64,000 nt of DNA from Dryomyza anilis (taxonomy: Eukaryota; Arthropoda; Insecta; Diptera; Dryomyzidae), in NCBI GenBank assembly GCA_951804985.1, contig OX638131.1, positions 43,784,621 through 43,848,620 of the forward strand, read 5' to 3'. Shown piece after piece: positions 47,801 to 59,022 of this stretch (positions within the stretch are counted from its first letter, which is position 1; each line of letters opens with the position of its first letter). The notes under the pieces were generated by a model that searched no databases, had not been told where the DNA came from, and saw nothing but the letters and a program-made list of their open reading frames with translations. The translations under genes and the position numbers were made by a program.

Positions 47801-50800
47801 CAGTGGAACTAGGTGCAAAAACATACAAAATTCTTTAAATCTGATGTCCGCAGTATGGGGAAACTTCTGGTGTGTTTGAATCGGCAGGATAAATAGGATT
47901 AAAAAAATAAAAATAAAATATAAAACAAATCGGAAAATATATAAGAATATTTGGTATGGAAATATATTTCGTAACGTCTTTAGCATTATGTTTTAAATGG
48001 AGTAAATTACAAATGAAATTAAGATATGTATTTCCTTTTAAATTGAGATTATTCCAAATGAAATTGGGTCTTAACATTTGATATTGAGTAAATTTCAACA
48101 AATGCTTCTGTGCAACTGAAATTTTTGAAAATTTGACTTAAAAATAATAAAAAAAAACAAATTGGAAATGCATATTTGGTATTGTATTTAGCATAATGTT
48201 TTAAATTGGGAAAATTACAAATGAAATTGAGATATTTCATTTTAAATTAAGATTATTCCAAATAAAATTGGGTTTTTACAATTAATATTCCAAATAAAAT
48301 TGAGATTTTTTCATTTAAAATGACAAAAATTACAAATAGAATCGAGATTTTTTTAATTTGAAAAAATTCAAAACTAAATTGAAATTAATAAATTTTCAAA
48401 AGATATCGATATTTTCCCTATGGAATTTGTAACAAATAAAATTGAAATAGCAAAGACTTTAATATTATTTAAATATTTTTTTCTCACATCGACGCTACAT
48501 ACATAAATCGTTTAATAACGAGAAGCAAAAATGGGAACCGGTTTCAATTTATATCAGGAATAGAAACACTTTTAAAATGTATGTGTGAGACCGGAATAAG
48601 AATCATAATAATTTTTTAGGTTGAAACCGAAATCGCTATTATAATATGTCTTGAAACCAGAATTGGAACCGTTAACCCAAAATGATTTTGTCACTAAATT
48701 CATTTGTAATTTGATCAATTTCAATTGTGATAAATTATTTTCTCGACTTTTTAGTTAACACGAATTTCGTAGTGACCGAATCAGGAGACCGAAATCTATC
48801 AGAAATAAGCGGTTTCATTCCATTTTAAAATCTTTGTAGTAAAGTGTAATCATCTGAATTTGTTCCCTTATTTTACTAATTAAATTATTTCAAAATCTAT
48901 TTTGAATATCCCTTGGCGATCCCTTGAAAATGGATTCGCGACCCACCGGTTGGGAACCAGTGGTTTATAGGGTCATAGTAATTATGTTATGTTTGAATGG
49001 TATTTATTTCAAACACGTCAGTTAAATCTTTTATCTTCAAAGTATATGACCCACAACTGTATCTCAATATATCTTAAAAGATCCCAGCAAACCAAACGAT
49101 AATTTTACGATATCGAAACGATATCATTTATAGGCTCAAATTGTCGTTTTCAATAATCTATAATGATACGAAAATGATAGGGTTTTCGATAAAAACGAAT
49201 CGGTCTAAAACGATATCGTTGTTTTTGTCGTTATAGATATCGAGATGATATCATAAATGGATTTATTTTCGACAAATAAAATTTTATTTGTTCAGAAAAT
49301 TATATTTTTTGACAAAAATTATAAAGAACACGCAATTTAATTTTCAAATACTATGAGTTTTATATCTAAAACCCGAAAATTTATACCCGTTTGGTGGTCT
49401 TCAATTCCCTTTTTACCAGAGCCCAATATCTCTCGATTGGCCGGAGCTCTGGGCAATTCGGTGGGTTCGCTTCTCTAGGGACAAAAACTATATTATTTTT
49501 CTGGTATCAATCCAAGACAGCTTTACTGTAGGGATACGAAGCAAGATCAGGCCAAAAAAAGGTAGACACTTCATGTTGTCTTAAAAATGGTAGAAGTCTC
49601 TTCTGTAAGTACTCCTTCAAATATATTTCCGTGTTAATTGTCCCAGTGATCACGAAAATTTTGCTTCGTTTGCCACAACTACAAATTGCTTCCCACACGA
49701 GAAATTTTCTTGGAAACTTTGCTCTTCTTTGGGTCTTAAATTTATCCGGGACATTTCCTCTAGCATCGGCAACATAAAATTCTTGGCCAGGAAGCTGAGA
49801 AAAGTCGGAAAGAACGTATGTTTCGTCATCCATAATGCAACATTCGTACTTTTTCACAAAATTGTTTTTAAGCTTTTTAGCACGCTTTTTTGCCTCAACA
49901 TTTTTTGCTGCATTCCGATCTGGGACTTTTTGAACTTTATATGTCTTCAGACCAGCTTCGAGTTTCGCTCTCCGTACAAAAGACTCAGAGCATCCAACTT
50001 TGAGAGTTACATTTCGTCCTGAGAGATTCGGGTTTTTCTTCAGCACGGTAACCACCGTCTTCGCTTTGTTTCGGTCACCAGAACCTTTCTTTTTGCCTGT
50101 TCCTGGCTTCCTATCATAGCTAAGGTCCGCCTTGAACTTTTGAAGTACTTTTGATACAGTGTTCCGGTGAGCTTTTACAATTTTTGCAATCCTTTTATAT
50201 GTAAAGTGAGGATTATTTAAAAAAAAAATTATAATTTGCTCACGCACTTTTTGTTCATCGCCCATTTTTTCGCTGAATAACAAACCAATTTTGCAAAAGT
50301 TACATACTACATATTCCGACATGTTTTTCAAACCTAACTTGATTAAAAAATTTTGTTTTGAATTCGAATGAAAAAAGTTACAGTAGAAAAAGCGTGCACA
50401 AGTTTCTAATGACGCACTCCTTACATACAAAATTGTTTATCTTTTTGGAAATTTTTAAATTTATTTGGGTCGACGTTGATATTTATTAGCTAGCCATACA
50501 ATGCCCATCCAACAAGATTAGAAATCCCTATGGCTAGGTGATTTTTCTGTTTTGGCATAGCTATGTCTTTGAATGATGGGTCGTATAGACAGACACTATG
50601 TTAATTTCAGCTTTCGAAAATGTTTGTAAAATTTATTGTTTTTTTTGTATTATTCTGTTTATCGGGTGGGGGTCGTATAACAGTTGTCTCAAGCATTCAC
50701 GCGGTATGTCAAAATTTGTAATTAGTAGATTAAAATTCGAAAAAGGAGGCGTTAAAGTAAAAAAAAGTGCCTGTTTATGCTAAATAACATTGCTGAAGAC

Positions 50801-53800
50801 ACCAAATCGTTTCTTTTGAAATTAAAATATTTTGTATACTGTTTTTAAACACCCTAAAAATAAGTAAGTGTTATTTATAATTTAAATATTATATAACACT
50901 ATACTTCACATAAATCTCAAACTATATAGAATATATAAACCAGTTCTTTATTTAAAAATTTTATAAATTCAGAGATATTAAAAATCAACTTTGAATAATC
51001 GCCTTTGAAATGGCAAATTCAAAAAAGAATAAACAGTTTTAATTCAGAAATGTGAATTTCAAATTCAAAATAGATCACATTTAATTCATCATTAAACAAC
51101 TGATTTCAGATAACTAAAACGACTAAATTTAATACTGAATAAACAAATTTAATTTATTAGACAATTTGGCGCATTCTGAAACTGGTTTCAATCAATTTTA
51201 GTATTTTTAATATATTTAAATAATTCATAAATATTAAAAACGTAACCGCATCCAAAATAAAATGTTTATCCAAAATAAATTAACTGATATGCAAAAACCG
51301 ATTTAAACGATTTCCATTTCTGAATTTAACTCCATTTGAATTTGACCCCACGGCCAATTCCGAATACAATCCAGAGATTGTGCATATTTGTCAATGTAGA
51401 AAGATATGCATATTCGACTACATACTTTTAACTTTTGTTATCATGCAGCATAGGGTTAAAAATATTTATCAAAACAAAAAAAAAACGAGATTAGTAGAAC
51501 TTTGATGGACTTGAGTTGTGTTAGAAAAACGTAAAATAAATAATAATTATAACAACTAATAATAGTCATGGTGATAATCACATATTAAGCTCGCTTAAGC
51601 TGCATGCTGCGCGGACCGCACACTGTTAGCTGGAGGGCGCACTCAGCGCTTACGTCACCAAATAGATGCAAACTTAAATGAACTTAGAGGATACAATGAA
51701 AAATAGAAGAACAGAATTAAAAGACAAATAAAATCTATACAAAAATAGCCAAATACAAACGAAAACCTGCGAAATATTTGTTCAAATAAAAGAGTTAAAG
51801 TGTACGAGCGAGCAGTTGGCGCTCGTTTTTCTTTGTAATACCTTTGTATTTGTCAGAGATTTGCTTTTGATGGTTGTGAGATTGGCTGAGATGATGATTA
51901 TGGTGCTGGAGATGCTTGAGCGAGCAACTACTACTGTCACAAGTGCCATGCTGCAGCAGATGATGATGCGGATGCGTATGATGATGATGGGGGTGGTGCG
52001 GGTGCGAGTGCGCTTGCGATAGTGGTCGCATTTGCAGACTGTCATTGTCAGTGGCAGTGGCGGACGAGGTGGCAGTACAAGTGGCAGTCGATGTCATCGT
52101 TGTCGTGGTCGTGTCGAGCAAAACGATGGCAACATTGGTCGCTTGTTTATGCTTACCCCTGCGTGGTCGGCGTCCCTTGCCCTTGGCGGGCGGAATGTTG
52201 GTTTCGCTCTGCAACGAGTGCAGCAGCGATGTGTAGAAGTCCTCCAGACCAGCCCAGGTATTCTTCTCGATAAAGCCCTTCACCACACCCCAGATGGACT
52301 TCTTGTACTTGATTTGCGCGTGCACCGACAGCATGGTGTGGTCATCGACGGTGCTGCAAAACAAATGGTTTGAGTTCTTTGTTGAATAAACTTAATAGGG
52401 GCGGACAAGCTTACCGCACTAAGCAGTAGTGCATGAGAACACTGAAGCTGTCCGCGTACGGAATACCAGCGTTGACACTGTTGATGTCAATGGAATAGAG
52501 TTCAGCAGGTTTGCTGCAATCGCGTATCACCTGATACTCGGTTACCTATAGCAAATAAAGTTTAAAGTAATTAATGTATTTAATTTCAGGTACAATATGT
52601 AATTAACTACGATGTTTAAGTGGTCATTTTAATTTTTATGAAGAGAAATATGCCAAAAATAAAGATATGTAATTTATTTAAAATTACAGCATTACTTAAT
52701 TATAATTTGTAGATAATTAATTACAGAATTTATCAAGAAACAATATGCAAATAATTACAATTTATAATTAATTACATAAATTTGCAAAATGTACCCAATT
52801 AAAATTTGTATTTAAATACATTGTATATTAAATAAAAGGAATAATTGGCAAATTAAAGTATTTAATAAACAAAAAATATGCAAATAATTTTAATAATTGA
52901 GTATTATTAACAATTCCAATTTGTAAACAATTACAATATGTAGCTAATTACAATGTGTAATTAAAAACATGAATAAATAAAAATTTATGAATTTATACAC
53001 AAAAAATTATTACAATTTGTAATTAATTACTTGTAATTCAAGAAGTTATTATTACTTTTTGTGTTGTATTGATTACAATTTGTATTTAATTACAAAATCT
53101 AGTTAATGACATTGTGTACATAGCAGTACTTAAAATATTTACAATTTATAATTCATAATTACATTACTGTAATTGATTACAATATGTACTTGATTACAAA
53201 ATGTAGTTAAACACTTTGTGCGCATTACACTACATAAAAAATAACAAGCCAGTAATTACAATTTATAATTAATTACAAAATGTAAGTTATTGTAACATGT
53301 AATTAATTATAATGTGCTAATTACTATGCAGTAGAATTTCGACTACCAAATGACTGTAGTTTCAATTACTAAATTACCGTAGTAAATACATTATAATAAC
53401 AATAACATAGCAATTAATCAACCAAAAATGTATTTATTTTTAAAAAAAATCTCTAGTTTAAATTACAATTACATGTAATTGATAGTAATTCAAATTATTG
53501 TAATACTTAAATTTGACTATGCATTACCTTGGATGTCTTGGGACCAACAGAGGCCGCAATTTGTACCGTCACATTAACCGTGCGCGTCTGTTGCCCCTCC
53601 TCGTTGGCGGTCCAATCACCGAACAACATGTCTGTCGATTTGCGCATCGCATGAAAGTCCACCAAGAATTTCGATTTGGAAAACAGCAGATTGAACAGTG
53701 TCTCAATATTTATTGGCAGTATTGTGTGCACCAGCTGGCGTCCCTCGTGTGTTGAGTTGCACTCGGCGGTAGCAACAAAGCTGTATCAAAATAAATATTT

Positions 53801-56800
53801 TAAAAAAGTTAGAACCCCACATTGTAAAAGAAAACGTACGGTATTTTATTCTCATCCGAATCGCTTGAGTCCGACATGTCTGTTGGCAGATTTTCGGAAT
53901 TCTTGACCATATTCTCATCGCGCTGTCTGTTGATCTTCGACACTTTGCGCTTGCCATCGTAAGATAGCGTTTTTGTTTCTTTGGTTTCTTTAGCAATGGC
54001 CGGAGTTGATGCCGCTACTGTCGGTGTGTGGGCAGCAGCGTCATTCGACGTAGTAGCAACAGTGCCACCAGCACTGCCAGCAACGCCATCATCAGGCTTG
54101 GCTGAAATTAAGGTCAGCTCCTTGGCGTTCGGCTTCATTTTATTGCTGGCGTTACTAGATTTCCGTGCGCTGCCGTACGCTGCCGCAGCGCTATAGTTGT
54201 CACTGGCCTTGTTATCAGAACCGCTGTTCGTAGTAGTCGAGGAATAGAATTGCGCTAAACTGATTTTTTTCTCACTACCACAGCTGCTGCTATTATTGCC
54301 ACTGCCGCTGCTGATGTTAATGATTTCACTAATACTTTGTTTTGTGTTAAAAAGCACAGAGACTGAAACAGAGTCTGCCTCTACGTTCGTCTCGTCGACT
54401 GCTGAGACAAAGTCCAAGTCGCTCTCGCCGTCGTTGGACGCTTTCGTCGGATCAATGTAGTCCTCGTCGTCTGTGGTCAGTCCTAGCTCATCACCATAGC
54501 AGTTGTGCACCCATTGCCACATTTCCTGCGGCAACATTTGCTTGTTCATGAGCGTATTCTGCCATACTCGAAAGAGCATCAAAAAAGTTTTGTCGCGTGT
54601 TGCAAATGTTGTGAAGAAGTACTTCTCGCGAGCGGTACAAATTGAGATGGCGTTCGGTATGACGAGCGCAGTCTTCTCTTTGGTTATTGAGGTGACATCC
54701 TTCCACTTGATGCTCAGATAAGTCTCCCAGCGAAAGATGTTTGCATGAAAGCAGACATAGTTTTGCGAGACGTACAAGCGGCCCTGCACTAGTATGTCGC
54801 GCTGCAAAGCGCACGAATAATCTGAGGAATGAAAGAAAATCAATTTAAGTTTTTAACTTATAAAGCAAGGTATTCAGCGATGCTAGCGAAATTTCAAAAT
54901 TTACTAAAATAAGACATACATGTTAATTATTTTTATAATTCTAATCGAAAGTAATACAATCAACATTCTTTAAATTTTATATAGTAAAGAACCGTAGGAT
55001 GGGCTTGTGTTTTATGTACAAACATGTACTGGATTTATATATTGCGTCGAGAAAAAAAATCGAGTCTTTATTTTTTCCAATATTTAAACACATTTTTCTT
55101 ATATTTTAAATTAACTTTATTAAACAAAATATGAGCTGTTTTAATTGATAACCTATTGTCATATTTGTGATAAAATCATTATGCCATCACTACTCCACTT
55201 CTATAATTGCTCGACGTAAAACTAAACGTAAAACAAAACCTAGTAGAGTTAACTGGCTTCTGTTCAAGACAGCTTTTAGTCACTAATATCGGTCTGGACA
55301 GAGCGAAATAAATGGTAGCCGGACGGGGTAAGATCGATACTATACGGTGGATGAATCAAAACTGCTCAGCCAAACTCTCTTAATTTTTGTCGAATCCTTA
55401 AAGTGGCGTGTGAAAGACCAGGACTTTACTATTAATCAATACTGACCGCTTAAGCTCAATTAATTGCACGATTCAATCGCATTAGTTGTTGACAACTGAG
55501 AGTAGAATTAGATGTACGATTCATTTTCAATCCCACTAAACACAAAGCATTATCTGACGTGGCTTCATCCATCTTGAATCACGAAATTTTTCTAAAACGA
55601 TTGTCGTATGTGATCTAATTTTTATATGTATGTGATCTAATTTCTTCAAATTTTGTTTCGTTTCAGCAGCGATTCGCAGATGGAAATTCGGTCCAATAAA
55701 TTTATCATGTGGTACTTAAATATGGAGCTTTCTTTTGTAATCTATCTTATCCAAATGGTTAAAAACTGTTTTTTTTGGTTGATGTTTAGTTCCGCAGCTA
55801 TGTTATGAGATAAAATGTGCCGGTCTATCTCAATTTTTCAAAGGCTTTTTTAACGATTGGTCAAAAACGAGCACCATTTAGGTGCTGCTGATTTTGACAA
55901 CGCAGTGTCACCGCAAACGCCTGCATATTCCAATTCTCGAATCGAAGAACTAATCAGTGATAGAACAAAACGTCTGCATGTTGTGTTAAGGAGTGCGCAC
56001 GAAAAGATTGTTACATTGAAAAATCAAAAAATCAATTAAGCCGTGAATCCAAACTATGCGAAGTTTTTTTTGAATTATACCTCACTCTATGGGCCCTATC
56101 ATGACTGGCGAAGCGAATGCAGTTGGCGAAGCGAACATAGTTGGCGAAGCGAATATAGTTGGCGAAGCGAACGTAAAAAAGCTATCACAGTGTCCATTCG
56201 GACTTCATTCGCCAGAAAAAATAAACTAAAACGAACGTAAAAATCATGCGAACGTAGAAATCATTCGCCTGAACTTCATTCGTCTGGCGAATGGAAGCTG
56301 TGAAGCTTTATTCGTTCGTTCGCTTCGCCAAGTTCATTCGCTTCGCCAGTCTTATAGGCCCCTAAGTAAATTCTTTAGCAAACAAAAATTAATTCTAATT
56401 ATTTGTTTATAAGAAATTTTTGAACCTTTTCCTAATGAGATTACGGTGATTTCATTCATATTTTTGGAAGCTGCAGTCCACTTAATCTTAAATTAATTTA
56501 TGTCCTTCGATACACCTTTCGTCTCCTCCAGTTTCCACTTAATTAGATCCCAATAACGTTCCACTGGCCTCAGTTCTGGGCAGTTTGGCGCATTAGCCTC
56601 TCTTGGTACAATATTCACATCAGACTCCATCACTTTTTTTCATAGTGATGATGAGGCCAGATGAGGAGTTGGATACCTAATGCTGGATTATAAGTGGTGT
56701 AAACATCTACTGCAAGCATTCAGCAATATAACTATACGTGTTAATTGATCTAAAAGTTAAATACGGCTGGCTTCTATTACTATAGCTGCATATTACCAGC

Positions 56801-57980
56801 CATGCAAGAAATTTCTTAGGGACTTGGATTTTTTTTTTTGTGTTCTGTACATTTCTTGCACATTTCCCCGCTGATACGCTTTGGAAAAGTCGTTACTGGA
56901 AGCTGCGAAAAGTCCACTAATACATATTTTTCGTCAGCCATATTGCAACACTGATATTTAATTACACAGTATGCCTGCAATTTTCTTCTTCTATTTCTTG
57001 CGTCAATGATCCGTGTCGTGTCATTCCGATTTGGGACTTTCTGAACTTTGTACGATTTAAGGCCAACTTCCTTCTCACTTTGCGGACAAATGATTCGAAG
57101 CAACTGCATTTTTCAGCAACTTTTCTGCCCGAAGCATTTGAATTTTTTATGAAAAATGTCCTTGACGCGTTTATCTCTGTGTAGGACTCCCGATCCACAT
57201 TTCCGCCAGATACCACCTTTCGATCAATGTTTAGATTGTCATTAATGTTTTTCAAAACCGGCTAACATTTTAACGGAACACTTCAACACTTCAATAGTTT
57301 TGACAAAATCCGAAATGGAGTCAATTAAAAAATTGACTCCATTTCGGATTTTGTTGAACAAATTTCACAATGATTTTTCGAATTTCAGCTTAAGTATCCA
57401 TTTTTAGCAAACACATACGTGGAAGTAAAAATGATTTATTATGGGTTTATCTTTCATTAAAACAAAAGACATTGATGCTAATTGTTTTTATTGGACCATT
57501 TTAACAAAAGTAGCAAGTAAAACACTATGTTGCAATTTTTTCGTGCGCACTCCTTAATTCATTCTTTCCTAACACCACGTCATGTTAAAACGACAAATGT
57601 AGTACTGATTAATATGATTTTGTTGCGAGTAGTTAAAGTGCAATGTAACTTGATATGCACCGTTAAAAATTAAAGATCACCAAAGTAAAAAAATTAAAAA
57701 ACATACTGACTGAATCCACCTACGAACATTTACCCTAAGAAAAATAATTTTTGGTTTTAAATAAACTCAAAAACTTACCGACTATTAGCCGCTCATCCTC
57801 GGGCACCTCGCGAAACAACTTCTTGAAATCCTGCGAACGCGATTTATAATTAGGATACAGCACGTTGTACCAGGACTTCTTTTTGGCGCGCTCGGACAGG
57901 CGCGAGCAACTCTTGGACTTCTCGACGCTGTTGTCACGCACAAGTTCGCCAGACGTGTCACTGGATTTACTCACAGAGTC
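44638..57980 (-). CDS. GRAMD1: GRAMD1/Aster-family sterol transfer protein, 3' seven coding exons
   Basis: Seven exons join in frame: 57980-57779, 54821-53840, 53780-53528, 52545-52415, 52353-51842, 46684-46393, 44836-44638, giving 856 residues and a TAA stop. All twelve internal splice sites are GT/AG and every phase agrees. Seen in the product: a GRAM domain (about residues 51-160, split by intron 1), a Ser/Thr/Asn/Ala-rich linker, a VASt/ASTER domain (about 396-575), a basic then His-rich linker, one membrane span (about 744-766) and a C-terminal tail that begins LPNTPQDW. This is the GRAMD1 (Aster) order. Known of the family: ER-anchored proteins at ER-plasma membrane contacts; GRAM senses sterol and anionic lipid, and the ASTER domain moves cholesterol to the ER. 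I believe the Drosophila orthologue is CG34394. The N-terminus is missing because the first exon shown begins at an acceptor. Introns hold mariner, hAT and satellite DNA. Confidence 0.93.
45130..46190. repeat. 15-bp near-palindromic satellite in GRAMD1 intron 6
   Basis: The unit AATCAATTTTTGATT is tandem from about 45180 to 45360 almost without change, and then decays over 800 bp into scattered TGATTAATCA motifs. Because 15 is a multiple of 3, both strands show artificial frames of INQFL or NQKLI repeats. Confidence 0.9.
46393..46684 (-). CDS. GRAMD1: GRAMD1 exon F (membrane anchor)
   Basis: Acceptor TTTCAG|GC completes a glycine codon after a 5.2-kb intron. The exon gives a polar segment and then about 23 hydrophobic residues ([20 protein letters not shown]), the ER membrane anchor expected for this family. 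A charged region follows, and the exon ends at AA|GTGAGT. Confidence 0.9.
46685..47250. other. GRAMD1 intron 5, right part without recognisable element
   Basis: AT-rich intron. The segment at about 47145-47205 recurs, diverged, at 49296-49357 (see findings). Confidence 0.4.
47251..48962. mobile_element. non-autonomous hAT element, family H5, in GRAMD1 intron 5
   Basis: Ends CAGTGGTTCCCAAAC and, inverted, CACTGGTTCCCAACC. TTGCGAATCC / TCGCGAATCC and CGACCC pairs lie further in. Duplication GTTTATAA / GTTTATAG (47243-47250, 48963-48970). The CAGTGGTTCYCAA end is common in hAT elements of many animals. The interior has repeats of a TTCCAAATGAAATTGAG type at 47990-48420 but no transposase. Confidence 0.88.
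49381..50322 (-). pseudogene. DD37E mariner-family transposase with one nonsense codon
   Basis: Translated, it has an N-terminal helix-turn-helix ([21 protein letters not shown], about 150 residues before the core), first catalytic Asp in [16 protein letters not shown], second in FWPDLASY, and Glu in [12 protein letters not shown] count 37 residues between the second Asp and the Glu, the mark of the ITmD37E family best known from mosquitoes. A tryptophan codon is TGA at 49509-49507. Apart from that the frame is open to the natural TAA at 49383. The start is the ATG at 50322 or at 50265. Confidence 0.88.
49381..50421 (-). mobile_element. ITmD37E mariner-like transposon, copy 1 (one end found)
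   Basis: On the minus strand the element starts at a TA with AGGAGTGCGTCATTAG (50421 downwards), and the transposase follows. The opposite terminal repeat should lie just below 49381 but was not found, so that end is lost or diverged. It lies within GRAMD1 intron 5, in the same orientation as the gene. Confidence 0.8.
51580..51670. other. GC-rich islet downstream of GRAMD1 exon E
   Basis: About 90 bp of clearly higher GC in AT-rich intron, with GCGCGGACCGC and a CRE-like TACGTCA. It lies 170 bp past the donor of exon E, so it could be 3' UTR of a read-through isoform or an intronic element. No frame links to the gene. Confidence 0.3.
51842..52353 (-). CDS. GRAMD1: GRAMD1 exon E (end of VASt domain, basic and His-rich linker)
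   Basis: The exon starts after TTTTGCAG and completes the VASt domain ([24 protein letters not shown]). A basic patch (RRPRRGKHK), a Thr-rich run and a histidine-rich stretch at residues 639-683 follow. The donor AAAG|GTATT at 51842 is the only one I see that fits the next exon's phase. If it is not used, the frame runs on 15 codons past the glycine and stops near 51795, which would give a soluble short form without the membrane anchor. Confidence 0.85.
52415..52545 (-). CDS. GRAMD1: GRAMD1 exon D (VASt/ASTER domain, middle)
   Basis: This short exon gives 43 residues plus two bases. It runs from VTEYQVI through [18 protein letters not shown], the centre of the ASTER fold. Acceptor CTATAG|GTAACC and donor GCG|GTAAGC both fit the phases of the neighbouring exons. 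Confidence 0.9.
52570..53505. repeat. TTACAATTTGTAATTAAT array in GRAMD1 intron 3
   Basis: Nearly the whole intron consists of loose repeats of ATTACAATTTGTAATTAATT, itself an inverted repeat. Units vary from 15 to 40 bp, so this is an old, decayed satellite. Confidence 0.75.
53528..53780 (-). CDS. GRAMD1: GRAMD1 exon C (VASt/ASTER domain, first part)
   Basis: Acceptor GATACAG|C closes a proline codon. The exon then gives 84 residues of the VASt domain, including the hallmark segments [26 protein letters not shown] and VGPKTSKV. It ends AAG|GTAATG in phase 0. Confidence 0.93.
53840..54821 (-). CDS. GRAMD1: GRAMD1 exon B (rest of GRAM domain, linker)
   Basis: Acceptor CCTCAG|ATTATTCG completes a GAT codon so that the protein reads [10 protein letters not shown], the core of the GRAM fold. 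The IFRWET and IPNAI motifs follow. From about residue 170 the product is a long acidic, then Ser/Asn/Thr/Ala-rich linker that is probably disordered. It ends in an Asp/Ser-rich stretch at donor ATACC|GTACGT, phase 2. Confidence 0.92.
54822..55988. other. GRAMD1 intron 1, left part without recognisable element
   Basis: Nothing supportable apart from ordinary intron sequence. Confidence 0.4.
56091..56362. mobile_element. MITE with GGCGAAGCGAA minisatellite, nested in the mariner copy
   Basis: Ends GGGCCCTATCATGACTGGCG and, inverted, GGGGCCTATAAGACTGGCG, both running into GAAGCGAATG. The left arm repeats GTTGGCGAAGCGAACATA (18 bp) about four times, and the right arm repeats it inverted. Confidence 0.75.
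56490..57420 (-). pseudogene. decayed DD37E transposase
   Basis: Pieces in several frames: [17 protein letters not shown] (about 57400-57330), [24 protein letters not shown]...[42 protein letters not shown] (first Asp region), then [20 protein letters not shown] (catalytic Glu) at about 56600-56540. The segment with the second Asp is deleted. A 24-bp inverted duplication disrupts the N-terminal part. Confidence 0.8.
57303..57354. repeat. perfect 24-bp inverted repeat
   Basis: Arms 57303-57326 and 57331-57354 are exact inverses around AAAA. One arm is transposase coding (NPKWSQ) and the other is its inverted copy, so this is a local inverted duplication inside mariner copy 2. Confidence 0.95.
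57779..57980 (-). CDS. GRAMD1: GRAMD1 exon A (start of GRAM domain)
   Basis: The exon begins after a pyrimidine-rich acceptor ending TTTGCAG and ends at donor G|GTAAG. It gives 67 residues plus one base: a Ser/Lys-rich stretch, then the start of the GRAM domain ([17 protein letters not shown]). An ATG upstream in the same frame (at 58001) lies before the acceptor, so it is probably intronic. The true start is further upstream and was not found. Confidence 0.9.
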
Positions 57981-59022
57981 CTGCAAAGAGTGTGGGGTCA
58001 ATTAGTCATGCGTTGAACTCATGAGTCACGACGACTCGATCGGTTACTTTAGCCAAACAGGTGTGTGCGGCTCATAAAGGTATCTTATCAGTGGTCTCCT
58101 TGAATTGTGGTTATTTTTATGACGAATGCAGTTATAGGTTAATTTTTTTTCTTTTAATGCGAATTTGCAGTAGGCAATAAATACAATTTGATGGTTTTAC
58201 TACGTGTTGTGTAATCAAAGAAATAATATTACTTCGTAATTTGGGGAGATAGAGTTTGTTTTACACAAAAATAAAACACGTCAAATTCAGTTAGCCAACA
58301 AAACTTATTAAGTGCGCGAGCGACACCACACAACTGATAGCATAGAAAATGTGTTAGATTTTTGTTTAGTAGAAGAACACACACACTTTAGTTGGTGGTG
58401 GCCATTATCATCGTCGTAACAACAACATTGTGTTATCAATGAAAGCTGCTAATGGCTGGCGTTAATGTGTGTGTTTGACGTAGTGAGCTTTCAATGAATG
58501 GCGTTCTAATTAAACCCGGTAGAAAAGACGACAATTTGCCAAGTGTTACGTATTTCTACACTCGGCGCTGTCAAAATAATTACTATCTTTTTTATAATGC
58601 ATAGAGAAACAGATTTTTCTATTTTATTCTTTTAAAAATGTTAAGTTTGTCTTAATTGTCGATGTTATCGTTTTATTTATCCAAGGGTGAGTCGAAAAAC
58701 ATCATAAATCACTGAAAGATAACTATTTGGTAATATTTTGTAAAACTTGTGGATATTCATCAGAAATAAAAGATAACTTAAAGACAATTATATAGAAATA
58801 TATACAAAGAAATTGACTTGTAACTCTAGTATCAACGTAATTTTATTTAAAATTTTATTTCCGTAATTTATAGCTATGGAATATTTTGTTAAAGTTTATG
58901 TATTACTTTTGTCAATTATATATCTAAACATATAAATTAAACAAACAAGCCAATATACTGCATAGATTTCATGTGACTATAAAGGCATTTGAAATGCTTG
59001 ATTTTTTAATACGTATTATAAC
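57981..59022. other. GRAMD1 intron upstream of exon A; no exon seen
   Basis: 58000-58550 is less AT-rich and could hold an upstream exon or promoter, but I found no frame with acceptor and donor that fits. No repeat was recognised. Confidence 0.35.

Larger units (their letters stand above)
55989..57554 (-). mobile_element. ITmD37E mariner-like transposon, copy 2, with both ends
   Basis: Terminal repeats AGGAGTGCGCACGAAAA are exact inverses for 17 bp and then diverge slowly. Both are flanked by TA (55987-55988, 57555-57556). Length 1566 bp, including a 272-bp MITE. The ends begin with AGGAGTGCG as in copy 1, which confirms the family. It lies in GRAMD1 intron 1. Confidence 0.85.

Noticed and set aside
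57981..58001. ATG at 58001 as the GRAMD1 start
   Set aside because: It lies upstream of a strong acceptor (TTTGCAG at 57987-57981), and GRAMD1 proteins have sequence before this point, so it is more likely intronic.
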